Source: Deltaproteobacteria bacterium RIFOXYA12_FULL_58_15
GTDB lineage: Bacteria > Myxococcota > XYA12-FULL-58-9
DNA length: 51,457 nucleotides
Assembly: GCA_001798605.1 (NCBI GenBank)
Contig: MGST01000067.1
Location: 1-51,457, forward strand
Direction: 5' to 3'
Below, in pieces: positions 16,900 to 25,918 of this stretch. Position numbers and translations under genes: made by a program. Position 1 is the stretch's first letter; each line of letters opens with the position of its first letter. The notes under the pieces are model-generated. The model saw only the letters and a program-made list of their open reading frames with translations, searched no databases and had not been told where the DNA came from.

Positions 16900-18369
16900 T
16901 CACTCGGGCGTCTGCTGCGGTGGTTTCTTCAGGGCTATCGCTGAAGGCGAGCGCAGCTTGCCGAAGAAACGGCCGATCTTTGCCAACACGTAGTGCCAGC
17001 TGAAGCGGAAGACGATGCGCGGATCGAAATAGGGATTTTTGGTCTTTCCTAGCCAGGAAAGATTCAGGACCATCTCGGCAACGCTGACAGTGCAACCACG
17101 AATGCGGATGACCCTTTTCCCAACCGCGAAGATTTGTTCGAAGAAGAACTTGAGAATCTTGCCGACCAGGTCTCCTGCGTGTACCCGCTCGGGGCTGATG
17201 AGCTTGCGCTCCTTATAAAGGAAGGGAATGTCGACGTCCTTGCCGCCGATCTTGCCACACCAACGGGCGCAATCACCAATGAACAGGACCTTCTCTCCCT
17301 GACCCACGTCGATGTCACCCCGGTACGCACCGTAGACCAGATGAATGGGCTTGATGCTGTTCTCGACGTCATCTTCCATCTGGCCAATGATGCCCATCGC
17401 CTCAGTGAGTGCCCCGGGACAACCTCCCCAGCAGTAATCGTAGGTGTCGGGGGGCGGGCCGACGTAAACCTTGAGATTGGATTTGCCGTTGTACTGGGCA
17501 TCGGCCTTGTCCAGGGAGAGCTCGAACCCCTTCGCTCGTCCCTTGGCCTCCTCGAGAGTGACGTCGCCTTCGATGCTGACATCATCGAGTGACAATGATC
17601 CCCAACCGCGCTCGGCGACGATGCGAATGTGGTCCACATCGCGAGGATCGAGGCCCGCAATGTGAGTGCAAACGACATCGGTGGAAACCGCATCATCCCC
17701 GACAATAATGAGCCCGAGGGGGAACGGCTTGGGCGTCAGCATCGTCTTGGCACCAGCGGTGATCGCGTCCATGACGCAAATCTTCGGCTGAATGACCTCG
17801 TAGAGGTCGGCTATCTTGGAGTGCAAATGATGGTCGTGATCGATGAGACGGTGCTCGTCGTCCTGTATGCCGATATAGAGCTTGAGGTTGAAAGTGACCT
17901 TGGTCCACGGATGCGCCTTGAACTTGGGCGCCGAAACCAAGAACTCGGTCTCGGCAATCGCCTCTGGGATATAGATGTAGTCCCTGAGGCGCCCCTCCAT
18001 GTGCAGGTCGCGACGAACCTGAGGCATCTCATCAAAATAACGCGGACGCACGTGATGCTTTCGCATGACCTTGGGATAACCAGCCTCGGCAAAAGCATAA
18101 CGTGTCGGGATGGTGATGCCGCAGCGCTCCCCAAGGGAGAGGTCGGTCATCTCATCGCCACGTTCTTTGAGGGCACCAAACAGGCCATCGAGAAACTCGG
18201 GGCGCGTGAATGCGTGAGGGAAAAAAAGACGATGCGCAATGACGGTATTGGGCTTGACCAGCGTCCTCCCCTGGGGCTTGATCCCAAGCTCGTCCATACT
18301 TTCGCCGATGATGGCGCGAATACGATCGGGATCGTAATCGTCACACCGGCGTAGAATCACTCTTGGCAC
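16900..18369 (-). CDS. DUF362 domain-containing protein
   Basis: The 489-aa protein matches the DUF362 pattern. GRTLVKPNTVIAHRLFFPHA in the N-terminal part and TEFLVSAPKFKAHPWTKVTF followed by NLKLYIG are characteristic, then VMDAITAG and a VSTDVV segment. DUF362 regions often accompany ferredoxin-like domains. Here no CxxCxxC ferredoxin motif is seen, but Cys residues occur in YDYCWGGCPGALTEAM and GDCARWCGKIGG, which could bind metal. The C-terminal 90 residues are basic and hydrophobic without clear membrane segments. Function unknown. The gene is transcribed towards the VWA protein gene, and the two stops form a TGATCA junction. Confidence 0.8.
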   Translation of the reverse strand: MPRVILRRCDDYDPDRIRAIIGESMDELGIKPQGRTLVKPNTVIAHRLFFPHAFTRPEFLDGLFGALKERGDEMTDLSLGERCGITIPTRYAFAEAGYPKVMRKHHVRPRYFDEMPQVRRDLHMEGRLRDYIYIPEAIAETEFLVSAPKFKAHPWTKVTFNLKLYIGIQDDEHRLIDHDHHLHSKIADLYEVIQPKICVMDAITAGAKTMLTPKPFPLGLIIVGDDAVSTDVVCTHIAGLDPRDVDHIRIVAERGWGSLSLDDVSIEGDVTLEEAKGRAKGFELSLDKADAQYNGKSNLKVYVGPPPDTYDYCWGGCPGALTEAMGIIGQMEDDVENSIKPIHLVYGAYRGDIDVGQGEKVLFIGDCARWCGKIGGKDVDIPFLYKERKLISPERVHAGDLVGKILKFFFEQIFAVGKRVIRIRGCTVSVAEMVLNLSWLGKTKNPYFDPRIVFRFSWHYVLAKIGRFFGKLRSPSAIALKKPPQQTPE

Positions 18370-18449
18370 GCTGGTATGATGCGCGTCCCCGGAGGGAAGT
18401 GCAACTGCAAAACCAAAAAGGCAATTCTGCCCTGTGGAGGCTATAGATC

Positions 18450-19334
18450 ATGCGACCATTTTTCAGCTGCTTATCACTTTTCACCCTCTTGCTGTTTGCC
18501 GCAGAATCTCAGGCGCAACCTCGTGCACGGCGACGTGGTCCGCCGCCCGCGCCTCCAGGGCACGTCCAACCGAAGCCCGAACCACCAGACACTGCGGCAA
18601 TTTGTCAATCTCGACAGTCTGTGTTGGCTCAGGAGCAGCGTCGCCTCGACGCCTCGCAGTCAGACCTCGCGGGTGTCGACTCTGAGCTCGAAGCACTCAA
18701 ACAACGCATGGCGCAATTGACCAACGAACGCAATGCTCTGCAACGCCGTATGGACTCGCAAGAACGACGGGTGAGCGCCCTCAAGAAGTCCTACGACAAG
18801 GAATGCACCAAGAACGAAACCTGCGAGCAGTACGAGACCTTGGTCACGACACTCGACAAGCAGTCCTCTGAGGTCGAAAAGGAGATGGCCATCGTCCGCA
18901 CGGACATGACCACCAGCAGAACCGAGATTAACAACCTTCAGCGAGAGATCGATCCACTGCGAACTGAATACGCGTCACTCAAATGCAACGACATGGTGCC
19001 GGGTGAGACTTCACAGGAAACCATCGACCGCTGCGCGGCGATCTTCAGCCAGTGGAATCGTCTGCAGGCGCGAGTGAACCAGCTCAACAGTCGTTTGAGC
19101 GAGCTCAGAAGCCGTTACCAACAGCTCCTGTCACAGCTGCGCAGCATCGAGTCACGCGGCAAAAACTATGAGACCTACCTTGCGAGCAACTGTTCTTCGA
19201 GCGCCAAGCTCGTCACGGTCCGCGGCTACGGCGGCGTGCGCCAGCGAGCTGAGAAGCTCGGCAAAGAGCTCGATGACCTGATCCATGATGCCACCAAGCT
19301 CAGAGGCATCGAGATCACGGTAACTCCCAAATAG
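18450..19334 (+). CDS. Exported coiled-coil protein of unknown function
   Basis: The 294-aa protein has a signal peptide (RPFFSCLSLFTLLLFAAESQ, cut near AQA). A proline-rich linker follows (RRRGPPPAPPGHVQPKPEPP), then a long heptad-rich coiled coil from about residue 55 to 245 (LEALKQRMAQLTNERNALQR is a good sample). Six Cys residues (for example KECTKNETCEQYE and DRCAAIF) are spread along the coil and may form disulfides. It resembles periplasmic EnvC/YibP-like coiled coils in style only; no LytM domain is present. The next gene can start directly after its stop codon, implying a common transcript. Confidence 0.65.
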   Translation: MRPFFSCLSLFTLLLFAAESQAQPRARRRGPPPAPPGHVQPKPEPPDTAAICQSRQSVLAQEQRRLDASQSDLAGVDSELEALKQRMAQLTNERNALQRRMDSQERRVSALKKSYDKECTKNETCEQYETLVTTLDKQSSEVEKEMAIVRTDMTTSRTEINNLQREIDPLRTEYASLKCNDMVPGETSQETIDRCAAIFSQWNRLQARVNQLNSRLSELRSRYQQLLSQLRSIESRGKNYETYLASNCSSSAKLVTVRGYGGVRQRAEKLGKELDDLIHDATKLRGIEITVTPK

Positions 19335-20093
19335 TTGAGAGCGGCGAGGTCCGGGCTGAGCTCGGGCCTCGCTGCCATTCTCTTGTCACAAGCAACAGGC
19401 AGAACAGTCGTCTCCTTTCCTACAGTGGAGGCGCTCGGGAATCTTTGGCGAGAGGTCAATGCCAGACCTTTGTGGTCTCGCCCTAACTTCTGGCGTTGGC
19501 TGCAATTGCGTCGGCGTATGCATTTGCGCCTCATTCCCTTCGAGGGAGTGCGAATCTTGGCCCCCGCCGGCAAGATCAACGACTGCTCCTGTTGCAGTGA
19601 CATCTGTTGTGTCGGCCCGCGCTCGACAGTCCTTCTGCGACTCAAAGACATTGCCACACTGTTGGACCTGGGACGCTCAGATCTGTTGACCACCCAGAAA
19701 CCGCGCTTTGGCGAAGACGAACAGTTGTCCCACCCGGCGTTGCGACGCCACCTAGCCAGTGACGCCTGGCACACCTTCCCCGTACTTCGCCAGGACTCCA
19801 TGGGCGCTTGCGCGGCTCTCAGCCGCTCTGGGCAATGCTCCCTCTATCCACACTGGCCGCTCTCTTGCGCTCGTTTCCCCTATTCTCTACACGCGGACGA
19901 ACGTGAGGTGTTCTTCAGCAAACGGTGCGAGTCATACTGGATTCGCCCCGGCGTGGATCAACGCATCGAGAAAATGGCTCGGGCCGCCGTCGAAAGCTAC
20001 AACGAGCGAATCCGCGATGCCGTATTGCTCGAGTATGCGAGAGACCGCTTAGGGCAAATCGGGCTGCTGCCGTTCCTTGCTGAACAACCATAG
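19335..20093 (+). CDS. YkgJ-type cysteine-cluster protein (putative Zn/Fe-binding)
   Basis: The core carries the cysteine pattern of the YkgJ/CxxCxxCC family. It shows NDCSCCSDICCVGP, then CAALSRSGQCSLYPHWPLSC followed by ARFPYSLH, then CESYW, with RLKDIA between the two halves. Members are proposed to bind zinc or iron; no catalytic role is established. The frame begins with TTG at 19335 immediately after the preceding stop. No ribosome binding site supports it, and the true start may be further in (for example ATG 19518, which keeps all the Cys). The N-terminal 60 residues are therefore doubtful. Confidence 0.65.
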   Translation: MRAARSGLSSGLAAILLSQATGRTVVSFPTVEALGNLWREVNARPLWSRPNFWRWLQLRRRMHLRLIPFEGVRILAPAGKINDCSCCSDICCVGPRSTVLLRLKDIATLLDLGRSDLLTTQKPRFGEDEQLSHPALRRHLASDAWHTFPVLRQDSMGACAALSRSGQCSLYPHWPLSCARFPYSLHADEREVFFSKRCESYWIRPGVDQRIEKMARAAVESYNERIRDAVLLEYARDRLGQIGLLPFLAEQP

Positions 20094-20095
20094 TC

Positions 20096-20140
20096 CTCCG
20101 GAAACTCCGGAACCTCTGGAACCCCCGGAACCCCCGATCC
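20096..20140. repeat. Five imperfect 9-base tandem repeats
   Basis: Units CTCCGGAAA, CTCCGGAAC, CTCTGGAAC, CCCCGGAAC and CCCCGATCC follow each other directly after the stop of the YkgJ-type gene. This looks like a simple-sequence expansion in a short intergenic stretch. Confidence 0.8.
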
Positions 20141-20216
20141 GCGATTGACATTCGCATCAAAGCAGTGGGATTGTTTGATGTTGGGAAGATTTCACGAGCT
20201 CGGAGAGATTTCCTTC

Positions 20217-21824
20217 ATGCGGATTCTGCCCTTCGTGTTGCTTTGCTCGATGGCGTCGCCAGTTGCGGCACAAACCCCGGGTGTCCTGGCTTCAACGGAT
20301 TCCAACACCAACCGCAAGGCCCAAGCAAGCGTGTCGTCGCCCTCTGCCACTTCTAACAAGGGTACCCGCGGCGTGCACCGAGTCGAAGCCGCGACGGCAC
20401 ACCCCACCGGCGATATCATTCTGGTCGTTGGTGCGCAGTACTCCTACAACACTGGGCTGTTCACCGCGGACGACACCAACGAAAATCACGCCCAACACCT
20501 CACGGTGGTGTGGGCGCCCATTGACCACCTCGAGCTTCGGTTGCGCCAGTCGACGGTGTCGAATCGCAATGACGCGTTTTTGCCATCCACCACCCAAAAT
20601 CTCGGCGACCCCACCGTGGGTCTCAAGTTCAGCTATCCGCTGATGGCGGAGCTCGGTATTGGTGCCGATCTCGCATTCATGCTGCCGACATCAGCGAAAG
20701 GGACCGGCCTCAACGCTGGGGCGTTCGTGCTCGAAGCCAACGCCATCGTCTCCTACGTGCCGATGCCCTGGCTCGGGGTGCACCTCAATGCTGGATATCG
20801 CCTCGACAACACCAAGGAGATCTTCAAGCGAGACCTCCTGCCAGTTCAGCGGTTCACTGCAGGTATCTCGCAGGATAACCTCATCCTCGCAGGTCTCGGA
20901 GTCGACACCTCTTTTCTGGTTGGGAAAGAAATGACGGCAGGCGGATTTGCTGAGTTCCACGCCGGTCTTGCCCCAGAGTTTGATGAAAGCCCAATCCGCG
21001 CAACGGTGGGCGGGAAATGGTTGCCCTTTGGCGAAAACGCGGTCGACGTGGTGGTAGGTGCTGATTTCGCTGTGGCTGGCACCCCGACGAAGAACGCAAC
21101 CATGGCGGGAATTCCAGCATGGGAGGCCTTTGGCCAGATTGCCGCACACCTCAATCCGCCTGAGACACTCGTCGCTGCAGTGAGCGGTCCAGCCGGATGT
21201 ACAACCCAAGCCCAATGTGAACAGAACCAGCAGTGCGTCGACGGCTACTGCCATTGGGTGCAAAAGGTCATCGAAGAGAAAGAGGTCATCAAAGAGGTCC
21301 CGATACCTTCCTTCTCCATCAAGGGCGGAGTCTTCAACAAGGCTTCGGGAGATCCCCTCAACTATGCCACCCTGACATTCAGCGGTGTCCCAGGCAGCGC
21401 CCTGGCGGTGGATTACAAGACCGCGACCTTTGAGTCGTGGCCGCTGCCCAGCGGCGAAGGGTTGGTGAAGGTCGTGGCTTCAGCGCCCGAATGCACTCCC
21501 TCAGAACAAATGGTCAACAAGGGCAAAGCCGGCGACGTCAAAGAGATCGTCTTCAAGCTGCAATGCGGTGTTGCCATCGGCGAGATCAAAGGCAGCCTCA
21601 AGGACGCCCGCACCGGCAAGCCGGTGAAGAACGGACAGATCTTCATTCCAGCCCTCAAACAGAAGATCAAGACTGACGACGATGGCAAATTCAGTGCTGA
21701 GGTGAAAGCCGGCAAACATCAGATCCTCATCTCGGGAAAGAAGTACGGCACCCAACGCAAAGAGATCGAAATAAGAGCTGGCGACGTCGTCATCCTCAAC
21801 ATCGATATGGACAAGGGACGGTAA
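20217..21824 (+). CDS. Outer-membrane barrel-like protein with Cys motif and two carboxypeptidase-regulatory-like domains
   Basis: The start is ATG 20217 (GGAGAG nine bases upstream), giving a signal peptide (RILPFVLLCSMASPVAAQ). An upstream ATG would place that signal internally. Of 535 aa, about 40-340 read as a beta-barrel (many short amphipathic strands such as DIILVVGAQYSY and LGVHLNAGYRL). A short Cys motif follows (CTTQAQCEQNQQCVDGYC), then a charged linker (EEKEVIKEVPIP). The C-terminus has two Ig-like regulatory domains, the second containing IGEIKGSLKDARTGKPVKNG. The arrangement suggests a barrel with a folded periplasmic or surface appendage. It precedes a FecR-domain lipoprotein by 47 bases. 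Confidence 0.65.
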   Translation: MRILPFVLLCSMASPVAAQTPGVLASTDSNTNRKAQASVSSPSATSNKGTRGVHRVEAATAHPTGDIILVVGAQYSYNTGLFTADDTNENHAQHLTVVWAPIDHLELRLRQSTVSNRNDAFLPSTTQNLGDPTVGLKFSYPLMAELGIGADLAFMLPTSAKGTGLNAGAFVLEANAIVSYVPMPWLGVHLNAGYRLDNTKEIFKRDLLPVQRFTAGISQDNLILAGLGVDTSFLVGKEMTAGGFAEFHAGLAPEFDESPIRATVGGKWLPFGENAVDVVVGADFAVAGTPTKNATMAGIPAWEAFGQIAAHLNPPETLVAAVSGPAGCTTQAQCEQNQQCVDGYCHWVQKVIEEKEVIKEVPIPSFSIKGGVFNKASGDPLNYATLTFSGVPGSALAVDYKTATFESWPLPSGEGLVKVVASAPECTPSEQMVNKGKAGDVKEIVFKLQCGVAIGEIKGSLKDARTGKPVKNGQIFIPALKQKIKTDDDGKFSAEVKAGKHQILISGKKYGTQRKEIEIRAGDVVILNIDMDKGR

Positions 21825-21871
21825 CGATCACGGGCGAAAGCGAGGTTGCCTAAGGCGAGGTGTGGGCAAAA

Positions 21872-23863
21872 ATGAGCGGCCTGTCGACAAGAAAACGATT
21901 GAGTCTTTGGCTGACACTGTTGTTGTCACTCTGCGCCTTGGCACCTTATGGTTGCCAAGATGCCGTCAGCGCCGTGGCGCATGTCCGCGCAGTGAAGGGC
22001 GACGTCACCTGGAAGATCAACGACGAAGGTGCACCGCAGCCAGCCGAGCCAGAGGTCAGTTTGCCTGAGGGTAGTCTGGTTATTACCCAAGAGGGCACCG
22101 CCCAGATCGAGTTCGCCGGTGGAAACTTTCTCGACCTGCAACCCAACACGACCTTGGTAATCCGCAAGGCGGGCGGTACGGCTGCTCAGTTTGGCGCTGT
22201 CCTTCTCTCTGGAAACGCAACGGCTTCTTCAAAAGGCCGTGGAGTCCTGTTGGCAATTGGCACGCCATTCGGCCTGACCGAATTCGGCACCCAAGAGCTG
22301 TCGTTCGAAATCAGCCACCTAAACGGCCTGCACGTCCTCATCGGCGAGGTGTCCGTGATCGACGCTGGTGGCCAGAGGACAACTTTGGGAGCGGGCGACG
22401 ACTTTGTCATTCCCGGCGTCACCGTGGTTCTTCGACGCTGTTCAGCCGACAGTGATTGCAAGGACAACGAGGCCTGTGACCTGGAGACATCTCACTGCAT
22501 TCTCAAACTCGAGCCAATCCAGTTCGTCCTCCTCGCCAATCCCCAACAGGTGCAAGTTCTCCGTGCGGGTGAATCCACGTGGCGATCACCTAAGAAGCGC
22601 GACTTTCTCGCTAGAGGTGACATGGTGCGCACGCGCAAGGCGAGCACCACACAGATCCAGCTCGGCGACGTCGCCGAGCTGAAGCTCAGGCCGCAAACCC
22701 AGATGATCCTCAATGATGCGGGTCTCAGCAAAGAAAGCCACCGAGCAAAGTATGGCTTGGAGAGCGGTAGCGTCCTCATCCACGTCGACCAGAACTCCGA
22801 AGTCGGTGCCAGGCACGAGCTCGAAGTTGCCGGCCTCGTCATGAAAGTGGAACCGGGGCTCAAGGAAGCGACGGTGGAAGTGAATGCCCCAACAAAAGAC
22901 AAGGCCCAAATCAAGGTTCACTTCGGCCGGGCGACACTGTCTGACGGCACCGTTGTTGAAGCAGGGCGCGCCGTCACCATCGAGAAGGGCGTGGTCATCA
23001 CCACGTCCGCGCCCTTGGCTGTCACGGGTGTCGAGCTCAAGCCCAAATCGAGCTCAATCATCTATTACACGAGCTCGATCCCACCGATCCTCTTCAACTG
23101 GAAAGCAGAAGAGGGTGCCGAGAGTTACGAGCTGGAAATCGCAAAGGATCGAGATTTCGACAAGCGAGTATTCCGTGAGAAAGTGAGCACCAATTCCTTC
23201 GTGCATGAGCGATTCCCGGCGGGTCGTTTCTATTGGCGTGTCAAAGGCACGGGCAACTGGATTCGAGGTATGCTCTCGGTTGAGAAGAAAACCGACAACA
23301 CCAACCAGCCCAAACACCACAACAAAGTCGTCGATACTGGCGAAAAGACCGTCATCTATTACCAGAAGGCTCTCCCAGACCTGACCTTCACCTGGAAAGC
23401 CGTCGAGGGTGCGACCCAATATCGTCTGCGCATCTACCCCGACGGCGAGTTTGACAAGCCCATGGTGGAACAAGAATCGGCAGAAAACACCAAGTACTTC
23501 GCAAAGGGTAGATTCCCAGAGGGAAAATATTTCTGGCAACAGTCGGCGCTGGCTGCTGACGGCTCCGAGCTCAAGACTGGCAAGATGAACACCTTGCAGA
23601 TTGCCTACGACAATGCCATCACCGACCTCGACGTCAAGAGTCCCAGGCCAGATATGAGAACCCGTAGCAAGACCGTTTCGACCTATGGAGAGCTGCAACT
23701 GGGAGCCAAGTTGTCGATCAACGGAAAGCGGGCTGGCCTCGACAGCAAAGGCCGGTTCCGGGAGGTGATTCCGCTCAACAAAGGCAACAACCAGATTGTC
23801 TACACGACCATTTCCTCTGACGGTATCGAGAGATTCTACGTTCGCAATGTCACCCGACATTAA
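21872..23863 (+). CDS. FecR-domain envelope protein with two Ig-like repeats
   Basis: The ATG at 21872 is preferred to a GTG at 21860, because the AGGCGAGG site lies 11 bases before it. The 663-aa protein starts with a hydrophobic signal ending APYGC, possibly lipidated though the lipobox is imperfect. It contains a FecR-like domain (VRAVKGDVTWKIN ... FAGGNFLDLQPNTTLVIR), a Cys motif (CSADSDCKDNEACDLETSHC), a second FecR-like region (LRAGESTWRSPKKRDFLARG ... ELKLRPQTQMIL), and two fibronectin-like repeats. Each repeat starts with the same phrase (IIYYTSSIPPILFNWKAEEG; VIYYQKALPDLTFTWKAVEG). FecR domains in myxobacteria are usually extracytoplasmic binding domains, not anti-sigma factors. The kinase gene begins 19 bases downstream. 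Confidence 0.75.
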   Translation: MSGLSTRKRLSLWLTLLLSLCALAPYGCQDAVSAVAHVRAVKGDVTWKINDEGAPQPAEPEVSLPEGSLVITQEGTAQIEFAGGNFLDLQPNTTLVIRKAGGTAAQFGAVLLSGNATASSKGRGVLLAIGTPFGLTEFGTQELSFEISHLNGLHVLIGEVSVIDAGGQRTTLGAGDDFVIPGVTVVLRRCSADSDCKDNEACDLETSHCILKLEPIQFVLLANPQQVQVLRAGESTWRSPKKRDFLARGDMVRTRKASTTQIQLGDVAELKLRPQTQMILNDAGLSKESHRAKYGLESGSVLIHVDQNSEVGARHELEVAGLVMKVEPGLKEATVEVNAPTKDKAQIKVHFGRATLSDGTVVEAGRAVTIEKGVVITTSAPLAVTGVELKPKSSSIIYYTSSIPPILFNWKAEEGAESYELEIAKDRDFDKRVFREKVSTNSFVHERFPAGRFYWRVKGTGNWIRGMLSVEKKTDNTNQPKHHNKVVDTGEKTVIYYQKALPDLTFTWKAVEGATQYRLRIYPDGEFDKPMVEQESAENTKYFAKGRFPEGKYFWQQSALAADGSELKTGKMNTLQIAYDNAITDLDVKSPRPDMRTRSKTVSTYGELQLGAKLSINGKRAGLDSKGRFREVIPLNKGNNQIVYTTISSDGIERFYVRNVTRH

Positions 23864-23882
23864 TTGTTGGTAGGATCGCCAC

Positions 23883-25886
23883 ATGGTCGTAGACTCCCCA
23901 GTCACTCAGAGCCCCAGCGGCTTGGTGGAGATCCGTTGCACCTCCTGCAATCGGTCGTTTCGCATCGACGCCGCTTGGACCGAAAACGTCAGCGCCGCCC
24001 GCTGCGTGTGCGGAGCTCGGCTCGCCCTGAGGGGTGAAGACGCATTGACGCCCCCCGGTACTCAACGATTGGGTAAATACCTCCTGCATCAACGCATCGC
24101 TGTCGGCGGCATGGGCGAGATTTTCTATGGCAAGATCGCCGGCGTTGAGGGCTTTGAGCGCGAGGTGGCCATTAAAAAAATGTTGCCTCACTTGTCGGAG
24201 GACCGGGGCTTCATCGGCATGATGGTCAAGGAGGCCAAGCTCACCGTTCTCTTGCACCACCCCAACATCATCCAAGTCTTCGACCTCGCGCGGCAAGGCA
24301 ACGAATATTACATCGCCATGGAGTACGTCCCAGGGGTGACGGTTGCCCACCTCCTGGAACTGTCTCACAAGAGCCGATCGATGTTGCCCTATGAGGTCGT
24401 GATCTACATGGTCATGCAAGTCCTGCGCGGCCTTGCGTACGCCCACGACTTGCGTGGGCCAACCGGCGAGCCGATGAATGTCCTTCATCGCGACATCACG
24501 CCACAGAACATCATGGTCACAGCGGATGCGTGGGTGAAGATTGCCGATTTCGGTATAGCCAAAGCGCGCAACGAGATCTCGACCACCAGCCCCGGCATGA
24601 TCAAGGGCAAACTCGGCTACATAGCCCCCGAACAACTATCCGGTAGCCAGCCAGATCAGCGCCTCGACATTTTCTGTGCGGGAATTCTTCTTTGGGAAGC
24701 CTTGGCGACCAAACGCCTGTTCAAAGGTGCCGATGAGATCGACACGTTCCGGTTGATTACCGAGTGCAGGATCCCTCCCCTCTCCAAATACCGTGACGAT
24801 GTGCCGCCAGAAATCGAGGAGGCGGTACGAGGAGCGTTGACCCGAGACCCCAACCAACGCTACCGCACCGCCGACCAGTTCTACGACGCGCTCAATCAGG
24901 CCATCTTTCCCAGCACAGCCGACGATTTTGCCAGCATCGCCAGGCGCTATTTCGCGGCTCATCAGGAATACTTCTCTGGCGTCGTCAAGCGAACCGAGAG
25001 TCTCAAAGATGCCGAAAGCCTCGATGATGAGGTCACCGAGGAGATGGAGGTCACCAGCACACCGCTGGATGAGCTCGTCGAAGTTACGGATCTCCTCCAC
25101 CCGCCCAAGAAGAAATCACGCAAGGGCTTACTGTTTCTGTTGGCAGCGATGGCCGTGGCGCTGCTCGGCGTCGTGGGTTGGGCAGTCGCCGACAGATTCC
25201 TGACCCACGCTGACACCTCCGACAGCACACCAACGCCAGTCTTCAATGCGCTTACCCAAGAAGAGGTACAACTCGCAGTCAATGGTGAGCGTCAACGGTT
25301 TCTCGAGTGTTACAACCGTGGCGACAAGAGATTCCGCAAGATTGCCGAGCTCAGCGCGCGGTTGGTGATTCCCTCAACAGGCGGTGTTGCCGAGGTCGGG
25401 CTTTCACCGCCGAAGGCAGAGTTGGGCCAAGTCGGTCCGTGCGTCGAAAACCTCCTCGCAGGCCTGAAGTTCCGTTCTCACGGTGCTCCGGTTGTCACCA
25501 CCCAAGTCAGCCTGCCGGCACCGCTCGATTCCGTGCCGCCGCCGGATGTCAAACCGCCGACACCAGCCCCAACACCAGCCTCTATGCCAGCGGCCCCGCC
25601 AAAGCCCCTCACGGGGAACGAGATCCAGGCGGCAGTGCAGAAGAAATACGGTGCTATCACCAAGTGCATTGATGACCTCGCGGATGTCCAAAGCGCTCCC
25701 AACAACGTCAGCGCCACGATAACCATCGGCACCAACGGCCGCGTCTCTCAGGTGACGTTTGCTCCCAGCGTGGGCACAGACTCGGTCGAACAGTGCCTGC
25801 GCCGCACCTTGAAATCCCTGCGACTGCGTCCTCAACCCGTGGACGATTTCAAAGTCTCGATCCCACTGAAAATCACCCAGATCTGA
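23883..25886 (+). CDS. Transmembrane Ser/Thr protein kinase with two PglI/AgmX-like C-terminal domains
   Basis: The 667-aa kinase has three parts. First is an N-terminal zinc-ribbon-like motif (CTSCNRSFRID ... CVCG, Cys 19, 22, 41, 43). Second is a protein kinase domain (about 66-340) with the Gly loop IAVGGMGEIFYG, the ATP lysine in VAIKK (K98), HRDITPQN (202-209), DFG (222-224) and APE (248-250). Third, after a transmembrane segment (about 415-437), are two tandem domains of similar layout. Each has a Cys pair with near-equal spacing (C476/C520 and C595/C638), separated by a Pro-rich linker, and matches the PglI/AgmX C-terminal pattern. Cytoplasmic phosphorylation driven by the periplasmic part is the natural inference. 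The FHA gene lies 32 bases downstream. Confidence 0.9.
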   Translation: MVVDSPVTQSPSGLVEIRCTSCNRSFRIDAAWTENVSAARCVCGARLALRGEDALTPPGTQRLGKYLLHQRIAVGGMGEIFYGKIAGVEGFEREVAIKKMLPHLSEDRGFIGMMVKEAKLTVLLHHPNIIQVFDLARQGNEYYIAMEYVPGVTVAHLLELSHKSRSMLPYEVVIYMVMQVLRGLAYAHDLRGPTGEPMNVLHRDITPQNIMVTADAWVKIADFGIAKARNEISTTSPGMIKGKLGYIAPEQLSGSQPDQRLDIFCAGILLWEALATKRLFKGADEIDTFRLITECRIPPLSKYRDDVPPEIEEAVRGALTRDPNQRYRTADQFYDALNQAIFPSTADDFASIARRYFAAHQEYFSGVVKRTESLKDAESLDDEVTEEMEVTSTPLDELVEVTDLLHPPKKKSRKGLLFLLAAMAVALLGVVGWAVADRFLTHADTSDSTPTPVFNALTQEEVQLAVNGERQRFLECYNRGDKRFRKIAELSARLVIPSTGGVAEVGLSPPKAELGQVGPCVENLLAGLKFRSHGAPVVTTQVSLPAPLDSVPPPDVKPPTPAPTPASMPAAPPKPLTGNEIQAAVQKKYGAITKCIDDLADVQSAPNNVSATITIGTNGRVSQVTFAPSVGTDSVEQCLRRTLKSLRLRPQPVDDFKVSIPLKITQI

Positions 25887-25918
25887 GCTGATACTTTTGT
25901 CGATGGCCCGTTGTTGCT

